A stretch of DNA of 64,000 nt. Origin: Heliocidaris erythrogramma (taxonomy: Eukaryota > Echinodermata > Echinoidea > Camarodonta > Echinometridae). Of this stretch, positions 12,944 through 23,606 are shown in pieces. Below the pieces are notes generated by a model. That model ran no database searches and had not been told where the DNA came from. It saw nothing but the letters and a program-made list of their open reading frames with translations. Position numbers and translations under genes: made by a program. Where the stretch lies: the NCBI GenBank assembly GCA_025617745.1, contig CM046859.1, positions 24,304,006 through 24,368,005 of the forward strand, read 5' to 3'. Within the stretch, counting starts at the first letter, position 1, and each line of letters opens with the position of its first letter.

Positions 12944-13560
12944 TTAAAATAGACGAAAGTGCAGTGCGGAAAAATATGCGTCTTTAAGATCAATCGTAGT
13001 TAGAAAATCATTACAAATAATCAAATCTTTGACCAATTTGAAATGCTCCATTTTGAAATGTTCGTATATCACGAATTTATTCAAGTTTTTCAAATTGATT
13101 ATCGGTCTCAGACCTCCAGATTTCTTAGAAACAGTAAATATTGTCGACAAATACATTGTGTACATGCAATCGCATAATGGAATTTCTCAAATAGCGTGTT
13201 TTGTGAGAAGATCGGCAATTTCTTTGTCGATTGCGACTTCTTCCTCTTGAGTAAATGAAATATTACTCGGATGATAAAATTGGAAAGGAGCAGATAAGAA
13301 ATCTATTTTGTAACCCGAAATGGATTTTAGGATCCATGGGTCGGAAGTGATCTGAGACCACGCATCTTTGAAAAACTTGAGTCTACCCGCAATAATTGGG
13401 GTACTCACTATTTTTTGCCTGTCCATGGTTGGAAAAGCTCCGACGATTCTGGGCCGCTGGAAAGCGTAGGGGTGATGGCGGTGGTCGAGACACCGTTGGT
13501 GGAGCTCGAGAGCGGCTCCACTGGGACGATCGTTGTGCATTGAAGTCATGACGATAGATA
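12944..13560 (-). pseudogene. DIRS-1 gag/RT junction and RT N-terminus
   Basis: The minus strand encodes the start of a DIRS reverse transcriptase: AGRLKFFKDAWSQITSDPWI, SGYKIDF, then AIDKEIADLLTKHAI, an in-frame stop at about 13190, then VSKKSGGLRPIINLKNLN and TTIDLKDAYF. These are the expected early RT blocks of DIRS/Ngaro-type elements. The YxDD catalytic block and all of RNase H are missing, and the sequence jumps straight into the tyrosine recombinase near 12940. An internally deleted, non-coding relic. Confidence 0.85.
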
Positions 13561-13595
13561 GAAGGCGTACCTTAAATGCTATATTATTATTATTA

Positions 13596-13745
13596 TTACA
13601 TACAAAGACGCTGTGAAAATAAATGCGATCAAGCAAAACGAAAAAATGTCTTACGCAGAAGCTACCAAGAAATTTCACGCCAAAACAGACGCTGCACCCG
13701 TGCAAGAGCGAACTCAACCTTCGAAGAAAGAGAAAGAAAACAATA
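13596..13745 (+). pseudogene. LINE-C ORF1, later section
   Basis: The frame reads TYKDAVKINAIKQ then MSYAEATKKF, the block that follows the zinc knuckles in Jockey/I/CR1-type ORF1 proteins. It therefore fits as the continuation of the ORF1 broken at 9053. It is cut at 13746 by a transposon-like end (GGCGCGGATCCAGG). If it is the same LINE copy, everything between 9054 and 13595 was inserted into it. Confidence 0.65.
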
Positions 13746-14300
13746 TCACTTCACCAGGCGCGGATCCAGGGGGGCCAGCGGGCCAGCCCCCCCCCCCCCC
13801 CCCGGCCAAAAAAAAAGAGGGAAAGAGAGAAAGAGAAGGAAAAGAAGGGAAAGGGAGAGAAGAGAGAAAAGGAAAAGAAGGGAAAGGGAGAGAAGAGAAA
13901 GGGATAGAAGAGAGAAAAGGAAAAGAAGGAGAAGAAAAGAAGGAGAAAGAGGCCGGGGGCCGAAAGGGCCTTGCCTCCCCCGCGCCCAAAAAGAGTGAAG
14001 GAAGGGGGGGGGGAGAGAAAAAAGAAGGCAAAAAAGTGGAAGGAGTCCGGGGCCGAAAGGGCCATACCTCCCAGGGTGTAGTGTTGCCTGTTGCCTCCCT
14101 CCCTCCCCCCCCCCCCCCCATAAAAAGAGAGAGAGAGCAGGAAGGAGAGTAGAAAGAAGAAAAAAGAGGGAAAAAGAGGGAAAGAGAGAAGGAAAAGAAA
14201 GGAGGGAGGAGAGAAAAGTGGAAAAGAAAGAAAAAAATAAAAGTGGAAGAAGCGCAGAGGCTGGGGGGACCGAAAGGACCTTGCCTCTCCGTGTAAAAGT
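13746..14300. mobile_element. GGCGGATCC-type element end with long GA-rich tract
   Basis: It begins with CAGGCGCGGATCCAGGGGGG, a terminal motif seen repeatedly in this window, followed by a C homopolymer. Then comes a strongly purine-biased tract (about 13806-14255, with short breaks) built from GGAAAG and GAGAAA words. Three similar internal blocks (GGCCGAAAGG plus CCTTGCCTCC-like words near 13955, 14050 and 14265) suggest tandem amplification. Frames through it are low complexity on both strands and are not genes. Confidence 0.6.
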
Positions 14301-14835
14301 GTCCGGTAGTAGGATACACTGCATACTTTTCACTTCATTAACTCAACCTGTTTTTGGATGTGGGTGTGCCGCTGCCAATCTCAAAACAGGGGGCTAAGGA
14401 GCTAAATGGCTAAATTGAGGAAGTTCATTTTTGAGGGTCTAAGGAGCGAAAGGCTCATGGGCAGAGCTAATTTTAGCTGCTCGCGATCTCACTACTCTGG
14501 TACACATTATATATACGGTGGGTGCATGAGCTGAGTCAGCGGTCGCAGCGCTGTTTTTAACGCTGTACATGCCGCGCTATAGTCCACTGCCTGATCGGTC
14601 TGACGATAATAGCCGATGAAGCTACATTATATGACATCAGCCGATAGAGGGCCGATATTGTACACCATAATTGGAGTTGTCAGACCCTTTTTTCCTCGGG
14701 GTTGCGCAATTCACCGGGAGGTCGTGATCACTGGGGCCGCTACGCTAGTGGGGCGGGGGCGGCGGTCGGGGGGGGGGGGGGGGGTAATAAAAAAAGGTCT
14801 AGAATCTAGACTAGCCGCGCCACTGCACTGACTCG
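14301..14835. other. Repeat-rich spacer, no gene
   Basis: GC-richer than its surroundings, with TAAGGAGC-type short repeats near 14394-14450 and a G homopolymer near 14769-14784. No family recognised. Confidence 0.4.
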
Positions 14836-15076
14836 ATGTCGCATGTAGTCCAGTCTGGCCTCTTAGCTTTGAGTGAGAATCTATATACCCGAAATCCAAC
14901 ATAGAGGGAGAAATGGTACCAAGGCCTCTCAACCCCTGTTTAGCAAAAGCCCTCAACACCACCCAACAATTTGAGAGGGGTTGATCGCCTTATACCATGT
15001 CTCCCTCTATGTTGGATTTCGGGTATATAGATTCTCACTCAAAGAGGCCAGACTGGACTACTATATATGTCGCATG
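14836..15076. mobile_element. Foldback element with 10-bp flanking direct repeats (Mutator-like?)
   Basis: Arms of about 75 bp (14846-14920 and about 14990-15060) are near-perfect inverted copies that begin TAGTCCAGTCTGGCC. They share CTATATACCCGAAATCC and the CATAGAGGGAGA block. The 10-mer ATGTCGCATG flanks it at 14836-14845 and 15067-15076, with six extra bases (CTATAT) on the right. A 9-10 bp duplication with long terminal inverted repeats fits Mutator-like or foldback transposons. No coding content. Confidence 0.65.
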
Positions 15077-16066
15077 CAGATTGATCTCGCTGACCCGCCG
15101 CTAGCACTATAGTAATACCGCGTTCAGTTAGGGGGCACTAGGCCGCCCAGCTCCCCCGCTGCGCTGGCCTGGGAGGCTAGGGAGCGACCGTTCCCGGACA
15201 ATGGGCTGTGCGCATTGGTTTCTCATATTCTAGGGAGCGAGTCGGGAGCGAGTCGGAAGCCAATCGAGGTGAAAATCTGAAATCGCATATCATGGGAGCG
15301 ATCCGAGAAGGTTGAAAATGGGGGACGTCACAGCGGCACATACATGTGTGACATATATATGTGAGTGCCCCCCCCCCCCCCCGGGCTTACCACATCAGTG
15401 TCCATCGTCGAGACGGGGGGCGCCATCTTGTCCTTCGTTGAAGCAAAGAGTTTAAATACGAAGAGTGCTCAGTGCCGAAATAAAGCACGGGTATATTGTG
15501 GTACACGTCGATCGGCCGAGAGGGAAAGGTTATAGTCTTGATCAAGATGTTTGTATTTTTTTATTTTCTTTATTTTTTCTTTTTCTGGACAGCGCTTTTG
15601 CCTTTTGGTAAAGCCGTAACTAAAGGGCATAATCTTGATATTGTCCCTTCAAATACAAACTTATGTCCCCAAACAGATAGGAATCAACTCTAACTGCACC
15701 AGGGAGGAGAGGGTGAGAGTTGGGAGGGGGCTTCGGACTAGATGTTTGTATTTTTGTTAAAGTTATTTGCTATGAAATTTCTATTAATATTTATGTTATG
15801 ATGGGGGGGGGGGGGGGTCCAAACATGTTCCCTGATATTAAGCTCTATATGAGCAAACACTGCGATATCTGACGGGAATGTCGGGAAAAGTTATTTAAAA
15901 ATAATAATGTGCTATCTTTATTTTTCTATTAAATCAGAATATTTCATTTGATATGATTTATGGAAATAATAGGGATTATAGACCTGCAATGTCATTTTAT
16001 TAGCCTTATTCTTTTAAAATTCAAGACAGAGCAATTCCTTATATAAATATAAAGATTACATTAAGA
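15077..16066. other. No recognised gene
   Basis: Mixed sequence with two homopolymers (C near 15368-15382, G near 15805-15816). Frames are short and T-rich. Nothing identifiable. Confidence 0.4.
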
Positions 16067-16298
16067 GTGGCGTATCCAAGATTATCCAGGAATGTACATG
16101 CCCCTATGTGCCAGCCAAAACAAAATCTGACATAATATTAAAGGAACTTGTACCCCCCCCCTCCCGCACAAAAAGAATCTGAAAACTGATAATTTTTTCC
16201 TGGCTTGTCCTAAAAATTCAAAATAGAATGCATTTGATGATTTTTTTGTTCGTCAGGCGTGAGCCTTCCCCCTCTCCCTGCATTCCTGGATACGCCAC
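16067..16298. mobile_element. Small MITE with GTGGCGTATCCA ends
   Basis: The left end GTGGCGTATCCAAG and right end CCTGGATACGCCAC are inverted repeats. The length is about 232 bp. I see no clear target duplication. The ends belong to the GGCGTATCC/GGCGGATCC group common in this window. No gene. Confidence 0.6.
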
Positions 16299-16854
16299 CA
16301 ATATAACCAACTTACGGTAAGTTATTTGTAATATTCTGCTGTAGAAATGTGAGACGACAGGCGAAGAAAACAGTATAGGGGCTTGCTCCGAAGCCATCAT
16401 TAACTAGTAACCAACAATATAGCAGCTGATGATATAATTTAATTATTACCAATCTTATTCTGTCTTTGTAGGAGTATCCCATTACTTTTGCCCCCATCTC
16501 TCTTTGTCTCTCTCCCCCCCCCCGTCATTTTTCTCATACTCTCTTTTCTCTCTTACAACAGATTTGTAAAAATGACTCCAATAGAATTGAGGAAACAATA
16601 ATGATCTCTTATTTTTTTAATTTGTGTTTTTATTAGGAAATCAACAGAAATCACAACAATTACAAGTGATTTACATGATTTTAAAAAAAAAATCGCTGAG
16701 CAAAAAAACAACAACAAAAACCCCCAACAAAAACAAACAGTAAAAATAAAGCAATTGGAACAAAATTTTTAAAAAATAAAAAAATAATCTTTCAATTTAA
16801 TGAGATCGACCACCAACACTATGCAATTATATTATTCACATCAATGACAGAATA

Positions 16855-17300
16855 GCAGGGGCGGATCAAGAGGGGGCGAATCGGCCGCGGCCCCCTTCTT
16901 GAAACCCAAGTTGGCATACGGGATCTTGCCTAAATTGTGAAAAACCCGGATCGAGCACCAAATTTAGTTTGGAAGCCCAAGAGCCTAACAATGTCGTTCT
17001 ATTAACCCTCCGAGAAAAAGTTGTAAAAAGGCCCACCTCGCAAGACTGACCTCACAGTCCGGGCATGGATCAGTGGCGGATTTAGGAGGCTTTTAAACAA
17101 AATTGTATCCCCCTTTTAGAACTGATAACTTTTTTTGGCTTGTCAGAGAATTATGGAGGAAAACTGGACTAATAATATCTGATACCCTACACCCCTCCAC
17201 TGAGCGACTTTCGGAGGGCTGGCGAGAAGAAAAAATTTGCAACGCCACCGGCAACGCCACCACCTCGATCGGGATCGCAGAGGGGTAGACCAAGCCTAGA
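16855..17300. mobile_element. Remnants of two GGCGGAT-type elements
   Basis: CAGGGGCGGATCAAGAGGGG near 16856 and CAGTGGCGGATTTAGGAGG near 17071 are two same-direction left-end motifs. The second is followed by sequence shared with 22320-22440 (AGAGAATTATGGAGGAAAA and GGAGGGCTGGC), which shows a dispersed family. Right ends are not clear. Confidence 0.45.
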
Positions 17301-17609
17301 TAGTGCTAGACATCTATCATGTCCATGCACCTATTCCGCTCAGCTATTCCATGCTGCTTGCATGAACATCAGCCATTAGGGTACGCGTAATGCGGTGATA
17401 GAACATTTAAGATACGAATTTATGAATTTAACACATTGAATTTTGCCTCTGGTACATTAGAAATATAGTAGTGAACTGGAATTTAGTTAGATTTTCTTCT
17501 AACCGGCTAGGTTGGGTTTGCTTTCGGGCGGACGTACGTCTGCTACATGGTCGTCTGCTAGTGCACGATCTCATTGGATGTCGTCACTCACGTGATCGGT
17601 ACACGCCCA

Positions 17610-18937
17610 TTTTTTTTTTTTTTTTTTTATCAGTTTTTATTCTTTTCTCTCTTGAAACAAATTACAATCATGGTACAAATTACAATCATCGTACATAACA
17701 CATACTACAAATATGATATTCTGAAACAATATAAATTTTCATCTAACAAAAAGCTTCAAAAGAAATTAATATTACTTGAATATTGAAGAAAAAAATCCAT
17801 AAACAAAAACCGGATAAATTGATATATATCCTTAATCATATACTCTTAATTCTCCTAATGACAAGCGTTTCCACCTTTTTTCCTTACATGTTCAATTTCC
17901 ATACATCATACAAATAAGATTTAATATTTCCAGAGAAAAAAAAACAAACAAACTTAATTCTTAATGAGATAAACATATCCAGTTGTATAATGCAACAATT
18001 TTGTTTTGCAATGTCGTAATTTATACTCCCTTTGTACTGTTGACCTGAGAGAAAGTTTTCTTTAAAAAAAACCAACAACAACAAACAACCCTACCCTACC
18101 CTACCCTACCCAACCTCCCCCACCCCCCCCCCCCCCTTAACCGGTGGACGACTGGCTCTGGGTTCCAATTGTTTGTCTAATATTCAGGTTTTCCCATTTA
18201 GAAAAATGGATAGTAAGAGTCCCCCCTCATTGCTGCCAATTTCCTTTCTTCTACTTTATCCCCTACAATACTATTCTTTATTTCATTAAATGAAGGTGGT
18301 TTTTTTAAGTTCTCTATTTCTATAAATCAGATATTTAACAAGAATTAGAATGTGATTCATTAATTGATGTTTTCCTTTATTTCTCTCCTCCTTCCCAAAC
18401 AGAATTTCCTCCAACTATAGTTATGTATTTCAAAATCTAAAAATCTTGTGCACATTTCCCACACTGATTGTACAAATTCACAAGTATAGAATAAATGTTT
18501 ATATGTTTCTTCTTCTGTTTCGCAAAATGAGCATAAGTTAGTCGAGACAAGACCAAAACGGAAGAGGTGGTGGTTTGTATATAATATATTATGTATAAGT
18601 TTGAACTGAAACTCTCTTAATCGACTATTAAGTGTACACTATCTTAGTCTTAAAAATATGTTTTCTATTTCCTTGCAGGAAAAACCATCGGTTTAAATCC
18701 ATCTTTCTTTATTAGTTGTACATAGATTTGTTTTGATTTTACATCAGTTATATTAGTTGTTTTCTTTCCCAAAGTGAAATCAGTTCCAGAATTATTTTTT
18801 TCTTCCATTCTAATATTATTTTTCCAACAAAAGGGTAAACAGGCATAAAGGTGCTTGATCTTTACAATGTCATTCACTTCTACACCTAAATCGACAAAGT
18901 GTCTATCACATTTTAGTTTACCATCGTTTCCCAGAAT
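17610..18937 (-). pseudogene. LINE-D, 5'-truncated copy with poly-A tail
   Basis: Read on the minus strand, the insert ends in an A-tract (T run at 17610-17628), as expected of a target-primed LINE. Its protein part, near 18480-18900, holds the C-terminal zinc-knuckle-like block of LINE ORF2: NLCSFCETEEETYKHLFYTC followed by VQSVWEM (C-x2-C-x8-H-x4-C). Upstream is VKIKHLYACLPFCWKNN. The reverse transcriptase is gone. P1 shows the empty site. An L1/Tx1-like or related clade is likely from tail and knuckle. Confidence 0.8.
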
Positions 18938-19014
18938 GATGACCTAATTTACATTAGGTCATCGATAACAAATTGGAATGCACGTGTAGTATGGCAAATT
19001 ATTTTTTTTGGTCG

Positions 19015-19690
19015 AAAGCATGCATATTCCCGGGGATTTGTGCGGGGTTTATTGGACTCACTGAGCCTCAATTATACCCTTCCATAGCTTTAAATTTCAT
19101 GTAAATCACATTTTTCCTAATTTCAAATAAATACTAGGGGAATTAAAATCATTTCAAAACCCCTGTTTTCATGTGTTAACCAATGGGAGCTGGAAGGCCA
19201 AAAGCATGCATATTCCCGGGGATTTATGGGGGGTTTATTGGACTCATCGATCCTCAATTATACCTTTTCAGAGCTTTAAATTTCATGTAAATCACATTTT
19301 TCATAATTTCAAATAAATATAGGGGAATTAAAATCATTTCAAAACCCCTGTTTTCATGTGTTAACCTATGGGAGCTGGAAGGCCAAAAGCATGCATATTC
19401 CCGGGGATTTATGGGGGGTTTACTGGACTCACCAAGCCTTCATTATACCTTTTCAGAGCTTTAAATTTCATGTAAATCACATTTTTTACATTTTCAAAGA
19501 AAAATTATGGGAATTATAATCACCCTAAAATTCCTTGTTTTTGCGTGTAAACCTATGGCAGGCGAGACGTTTTTGGTCAAAAGCATGCATATTCCCGGGG
19601 ATTTATGGGGGGTTTACTGGACTCATCAAGCCTTCATTATACCTTTTCAGAGCTTTAAAGTAGAACACTCAAGAAAATCACAAATATGGC
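19015..19690 (+). repeat. Tandem units of about 187 bp in P2
   Basis: At least three to four head-to-tail units, each starting near AAAAGCATGCATATTCCCGG and including GAGCTTTAAATTTCATGTAA. They match units in P1 in the opposite direction. They look like subterminal repeats of the P element. Confidence 0.75.
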
Positions 19691-21112
19691 AATTAATGTA
19701 TCACTAGAAATTGGGAAGCTTACAGATGGCAATCGTATAAGTTTTATGTCAACTGCGTATATGATGATTATAAAAACAACATAAATAAAAGCTCTTCTCA
19801 GCATGTGGAATATCCGAGGATTCGCCAGAAATATAGCGATGTTTTGATGTCGTCATACGAGGGATCGATCCTGCTTAAGCAGACGACGTCCTATAATGAA
19901 TGAACGTAATTGCAATGCAATTATTTATCAAATTATAAAGAGTTTGGTACATTTAAACATGACCTTATTTCACACTATTCTAAAAGGGAAAGTGAACTGA
20001 TTCTGATAACTAAAACCGTTTGATTGTAAATACACAGGAGAAGGGTCAATGATCAATGAAATAAACCCCATTTTCAAATTGAAAAGCCCTGCGAATAATA
20101 GCTGGATGGTATTCGTTCCCTCTTGAAACGCCGAACATGCCGCGGTGCAAGCAGCTGAAAATACAATGGCGTCTTATTTTGTTTACAAGTGACTGATTCC
20201 TTTATTTTTTTAACGCTGCATTTTTCATCAAAATAATACCATACACGAAGTTAAGAGTGAGGCAACAGACTAACATTAAGACTGACGCTAGTCAAGTAAG
20301 AGAAATAAGTGAAGAGGAGATGACAAAACAGGCACTGAAAAATGTGTATAATGTTATGGGACATCGTCTGCTTAGACAGGACTCGCCCCTCTTGTGTCGT
20401 CACACATCTTAGCAGCGTTCAAGGAGCTTTTCAGCTGCTATATCGGGGGCTGTAAAAAGCATGCGGATTTATGCAGGGTCTATTCAACTAGTTGTCTTTA
20501 TTATACATTTTCAGAGCTTTAAATTTTATTCAAGGCACATTTTTCAAATTTTGATTTAATTCTGCGGGAATTATAATCATTCAAAAATTCCCGTTTTTGC
20601 GTGTTAATCTATGGGAGATGGAAGGCCAAAAGCATGCATATTCCCGGGGATTTATGTGGGGTCCCTTGCACATTTTGAGCCTTCATTAAGCCTTTTCAGA
20701 GTCTCAAATTACATGTAAGCCACATTTGCACTAAATTCAAGGTAATACTAGAGGAACTATAATCATTTTTAAAATCCATGTTTTCACGTGTTAACCCTAT
20801 GGCAGATGACTCTGTCAAAAAGCAGGCATGATCCAAGGGATTCATATCGGCATTTATTGACAAAAAAAGTTCAAGAAATGTTTTTTTAACTATCCATCCT
20901 TTTTCTCGTGCAAAAATCAGACTTGAAAAAGATAGAGTAAGATATGAAATATCAAGAAAAAGTGAGACATCTTTTCACGTGTTATACCTATGAAGAACGT
21001 ATTTTTCCGAGTCTGTTTTTAACACAGCAAAGTATGCCTCCAAAATGTACTACGGAAGTAGGTCTGAGTAATCTGTCTTGATACTATTTAAAGTCTTTGG
21101 TTGAAGTAAACG

Positions 21113-21905
21113 AGCAATGTGTGGGATGTGTTGTGCATCCGGGCGTAACGAGAAGCGAGTCTGTTGTAGACGTCTCTCCCGCTTGACTGCCCGACGTAGC
21201 ACCAGCAGAGCCCTGTAGTGTAGGTAGTCATGGTAGTGTAAGTTAGTATCCACTTGTGAGGTGCCAGAAGTAGTTTTGGTTGTTAATTTTCCTGTTTCTT
21301 AACAAATACGGCTCCCTTTCTGCTCTGGTAGATTTACTCCCTTTGCTCATAATAATACTGATAATGGAGCAATGTCAAAATATAGTATCCGGAAAAAGGG
21401 AAAATTAATCTACTCTCACATTTAATTTTAGACCGTCCATGCCTTCTCCAGTGCGTACGTGCGTCCTCTCGCCAGTGCTTACGTGTGTACTCTTTTTTTT
21501 TCTGTTTTGATAATCATGCATTTGCCGCAACTTGAAACTAGAAGTTCATGAACCACTCAAAAGAGTGAGGAATATGTTGTAGAAACTTGCACTTTATCAA
21601 ACGTTAGACTTTGCCTGACCCCTCTCCAAATACTGGACTACACAGATTCTACTTAAATGTGTCTTTGAAAAGAAGTATAAATTTTAGATAAATAAAATGA
21701 TAATGAAAAGATATTTCACTTACCAAATTCATCTGCGCCATTTGACAAACTATAGTTTATCAAATACTAAACTTTATTGTTTATTATTATCATCCGCCTG
21801 AAAATTAATGCAGAATAGATCCCAACTACTCTCGCAATGCCCCGCACCCCCCCCCCCCCCAAAAAAAAAAAAAAAAAAAATTAAAAAATACTGAAATAAT
21901 AAAGT
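21113..21905. other. No recognised gene
   Basis: A short frame at 21113-21253 (minus) is arginine-rich and has no family signature. The remainder is AT-rich, with a C run followed by an A run near 21847-21880. Confidence 0.4.
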
Positions 21906-22041
21906 CAGAGGAGGATCCAGGATTTTGTAAAAAGGCGAGGGGGCACACAAATCTCCGAAAATTTTCTGACGAGCAAAAAAAAAAAAAAAAAAATTCTTTC
22001 AAAAGGGGGGGGGGGGGGGCATGGGCCCAAATCCGCCACTG
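21906..22041. mobile_element. MITE, GGCGGATT-type ends, probable 8-bp duplication
   Basis: The left end CAGAGGAGGATCCAGG and right end CCCAAATCCGCCACTG are imperfect inverted repeats. Flanks AATAAAGT (left) and AATAAGTA (right) fit a decayed 8-bp duplication, as in hAT elements. The inside is an A tract and a G tract. Confidence 0.55.
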
Positions 22042-22224
22042 AATAAGTAATATTGCCAAATCTCATCAAACTTTCAGCCATTAATATTATTAAAATTTCT
22101 TCTTTAAAGGCAATAATACTGAAATACTATTTTGTCTTTAAGAGTGAGATTTCAAATTAACGATCACCTTCGTTTTATCTGAGCAATTTCGGAGCGGGCT
22201 TGGGGGAGGGGGCGACATGCGAGG

Positions 22225-22440
22225 AGTAGTAGTCACTAGCGTAGCCAGGGGGCAGGACTGCCCCCTGACAACTTTTGACGAAGAAAAAAAAGGTTATCGG
22301 GCAGTGGCGGGGGGTTAAACCCGGCGAAAACCCCCTTTTCTCCCCTTTTTTTTCTTTTCAGAGAATTATGGAGGAAAACATCTGATCCCCCTCCCCCCCC
22401 CCCCCCCGAGCAACTTTTGGAGGGCTGGCAGATCAACCCA
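22225..22440. mobile_element. GGCGTAGCC-type element remnant
   Basis: CACTAGCGTAGCCAGGGGGC near 22230 is a terminal-type motif, followed by sequence shared with 17130-17220 and a long C run. The other end is not defined. Confidence 0.4.
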
Positions 22441-23160
22441 CCGCGGGTATAAGTTTTCCGCTTTAAATGTCAAAACCTTTGCGGCAATATTTTCAGAGTT
22501 GGTATTACTATATTTGTTTGCACTTTGTTCACAATTTCTGGGAGGGGGCGGGAGGCGTAAAGAAAAATAGTCCTTAAGGGTGTCTAAAAATGCAACGGTG
22601 TTGTAATTGCATGGGTTTAATTATTTTGTCAGGTGGGCCAGAAATATTCCTAAAATTACGTCGCGGGCATATGAGTGTTACACATACATAAATACAGACG
22701 TATATGGACTGACGTCTCTTGCCAGAATAAACTGCGTATTTACTTTCTGACAGGGAACTGATAATTATGATATGCTATTTGCGAGCGAGTGAAACGAGCG
22801 AGAAAAATTTTGATACCTATAGGCCCCCCTAAAAAAAAGAAAATTAACTAACCCGGAGGTAATGTTGTAATAATAATCATCTTCTAAACTTTGTATGAAT
22901 TTTATGAGGATTTCAGGAAAAACTACAAAATTGTGATTTCTTTTGCTAAGAATTTGCATTTTTCAAACGTTACAGAGAAAGCGCATTGAATAGCACCCGT
23001 GCACAATAATATTTGCGTAAATACCTGTCGTCTGAACAGTTTGCGGCAAGCTCTCTTATCAAGGGGTGGCGGAACGTTTTTCAAAGTGGGGGCATCGAAA
23101 AAAGGGCACTTTGGGGGCACTTACAAAATCTTGACGGAAAGACTGATAAACGATCACGTA
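22441..23160. other. No gene; decayed repeats
   Basis: It contains the phrase GCGAGCGAGTGAAACGAGCG (about 22781) seen in related form inside other small elements here, and a GGGGTGGCGGAAC motif near 23064. Nothing codes. Confidence 0.4.
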
Positions 23161-23189
23161 TTGACGTTTTTATTAAACCCCGATGACCG

Positions 23190-23292
23190 GGGACCGGGGT
23201 AATAATATCTCCTTTGTATAGGCGCCTTGAGCATCCTCTGGGATGGATACGTGCGCAATATAAATGTAGCTATTATTATTATTATTATTAAC
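23190..23292 (+). repeat. SINE 3' part with (ATT)n tail
   Basis: The segment GGCGCCTTGAGCATC, then GATACGTGCGCAATATAAAT followed by (TTA)n/(ATT)n, is the typical 3' end of tRNA-derived SINEs in animals. No tRNA-like head is present, so the copy is truncated. Confidence 0.55.
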
Positions 23293-23407
23293 ATTATCTT
23301 CTACGATTTGATGTTTTTAAAGTAATCTTGAGTGTATATTGTGATTTTACTTAACACGAGTGACTGAAAAACTGCTTACTTTTATTGAAACTACTCTCTC
23401 TCTCTCT

Positions 23408-23606
23408 ACTCTAAAAAAAGAGTGAATTTTCACTCTATTTTCACTCCCCAGGGAGTCACGTCAGTGATCACTTGTTTAGGAGTGAATATTGAGTGAATAT
23501 CGAGTGCTCTCTAAAAAGAAAAGAGTGATTGTCACCCTATTTTCAGTCTATTTTCACTCGCCCGGGGATTCACGTCAGTGATCACTCGATTTTTTTTAGA
23601 GAGTAT
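23408..23606. mobile_element. MITE with ACTCTAAAAAAA ends and internal duplication
   Basis: The left end ACTCTAAAAAAAGAGTG and right end TTTTTTTTAGAGAGT are inverted. Two internal units share TTTTCACTC and CACGTCAGTGATCACT. Length about 200 bp, no target duplication seen, non-coding. Confidence 0.5.

Larger units (their letters stand above)
12178..13612. repeat. 17-bp direct repeats bracketing DIRS-1
   Basis: TTACATACAAAGACGCT occurs identically at 12178-12194 and 13596-13612, on either side of the DIRS-derived block. The right copy lies in frame in LINE-C ORF1 (residues TYKDA before VKINAIKQ). This looks like a target-site duplication of the length made by LINE machinery. DIRS elements are not expected to make one. 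Confidence 0.6.
17402..21112 (+). repeat. P2, right arm of the giant inverted repeat
   Basis: Reverse-complement copy of P1, carrying a LINE insert (17610-18937). The inner boundary is near 17402 and the outer boundary near 21112 (AAAGTCTTTGG). About 19694-20450 equals P3. Tandem units with GCATGCATATTCCCGGGG recur at about 19016, 19203, 19391, 19583 and 20632. Compared with P1 there is an extra diverged unit at about 20450-20640. There is no gene: the short frame ending at 21050 is the same repeat edge as at 9105. Confidence 0.85.

Noticed and set aside
13576..14333. Long open frames on both strands in the GA-rich tract
   Set aside because: They exist only because of purine/pyrimidine bias. 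The products are Glu/Lys/Arg or Phe/Ser/Leu/Pro runs without domains, apart from the short LINE-C piece at 13596-13745.
18086..18113. Telomere-like (CCCTA)n
   Set aside because: Only about four to five units, inside the 3' part of LINE-D and next to a C homopolymer. A simple repeat.
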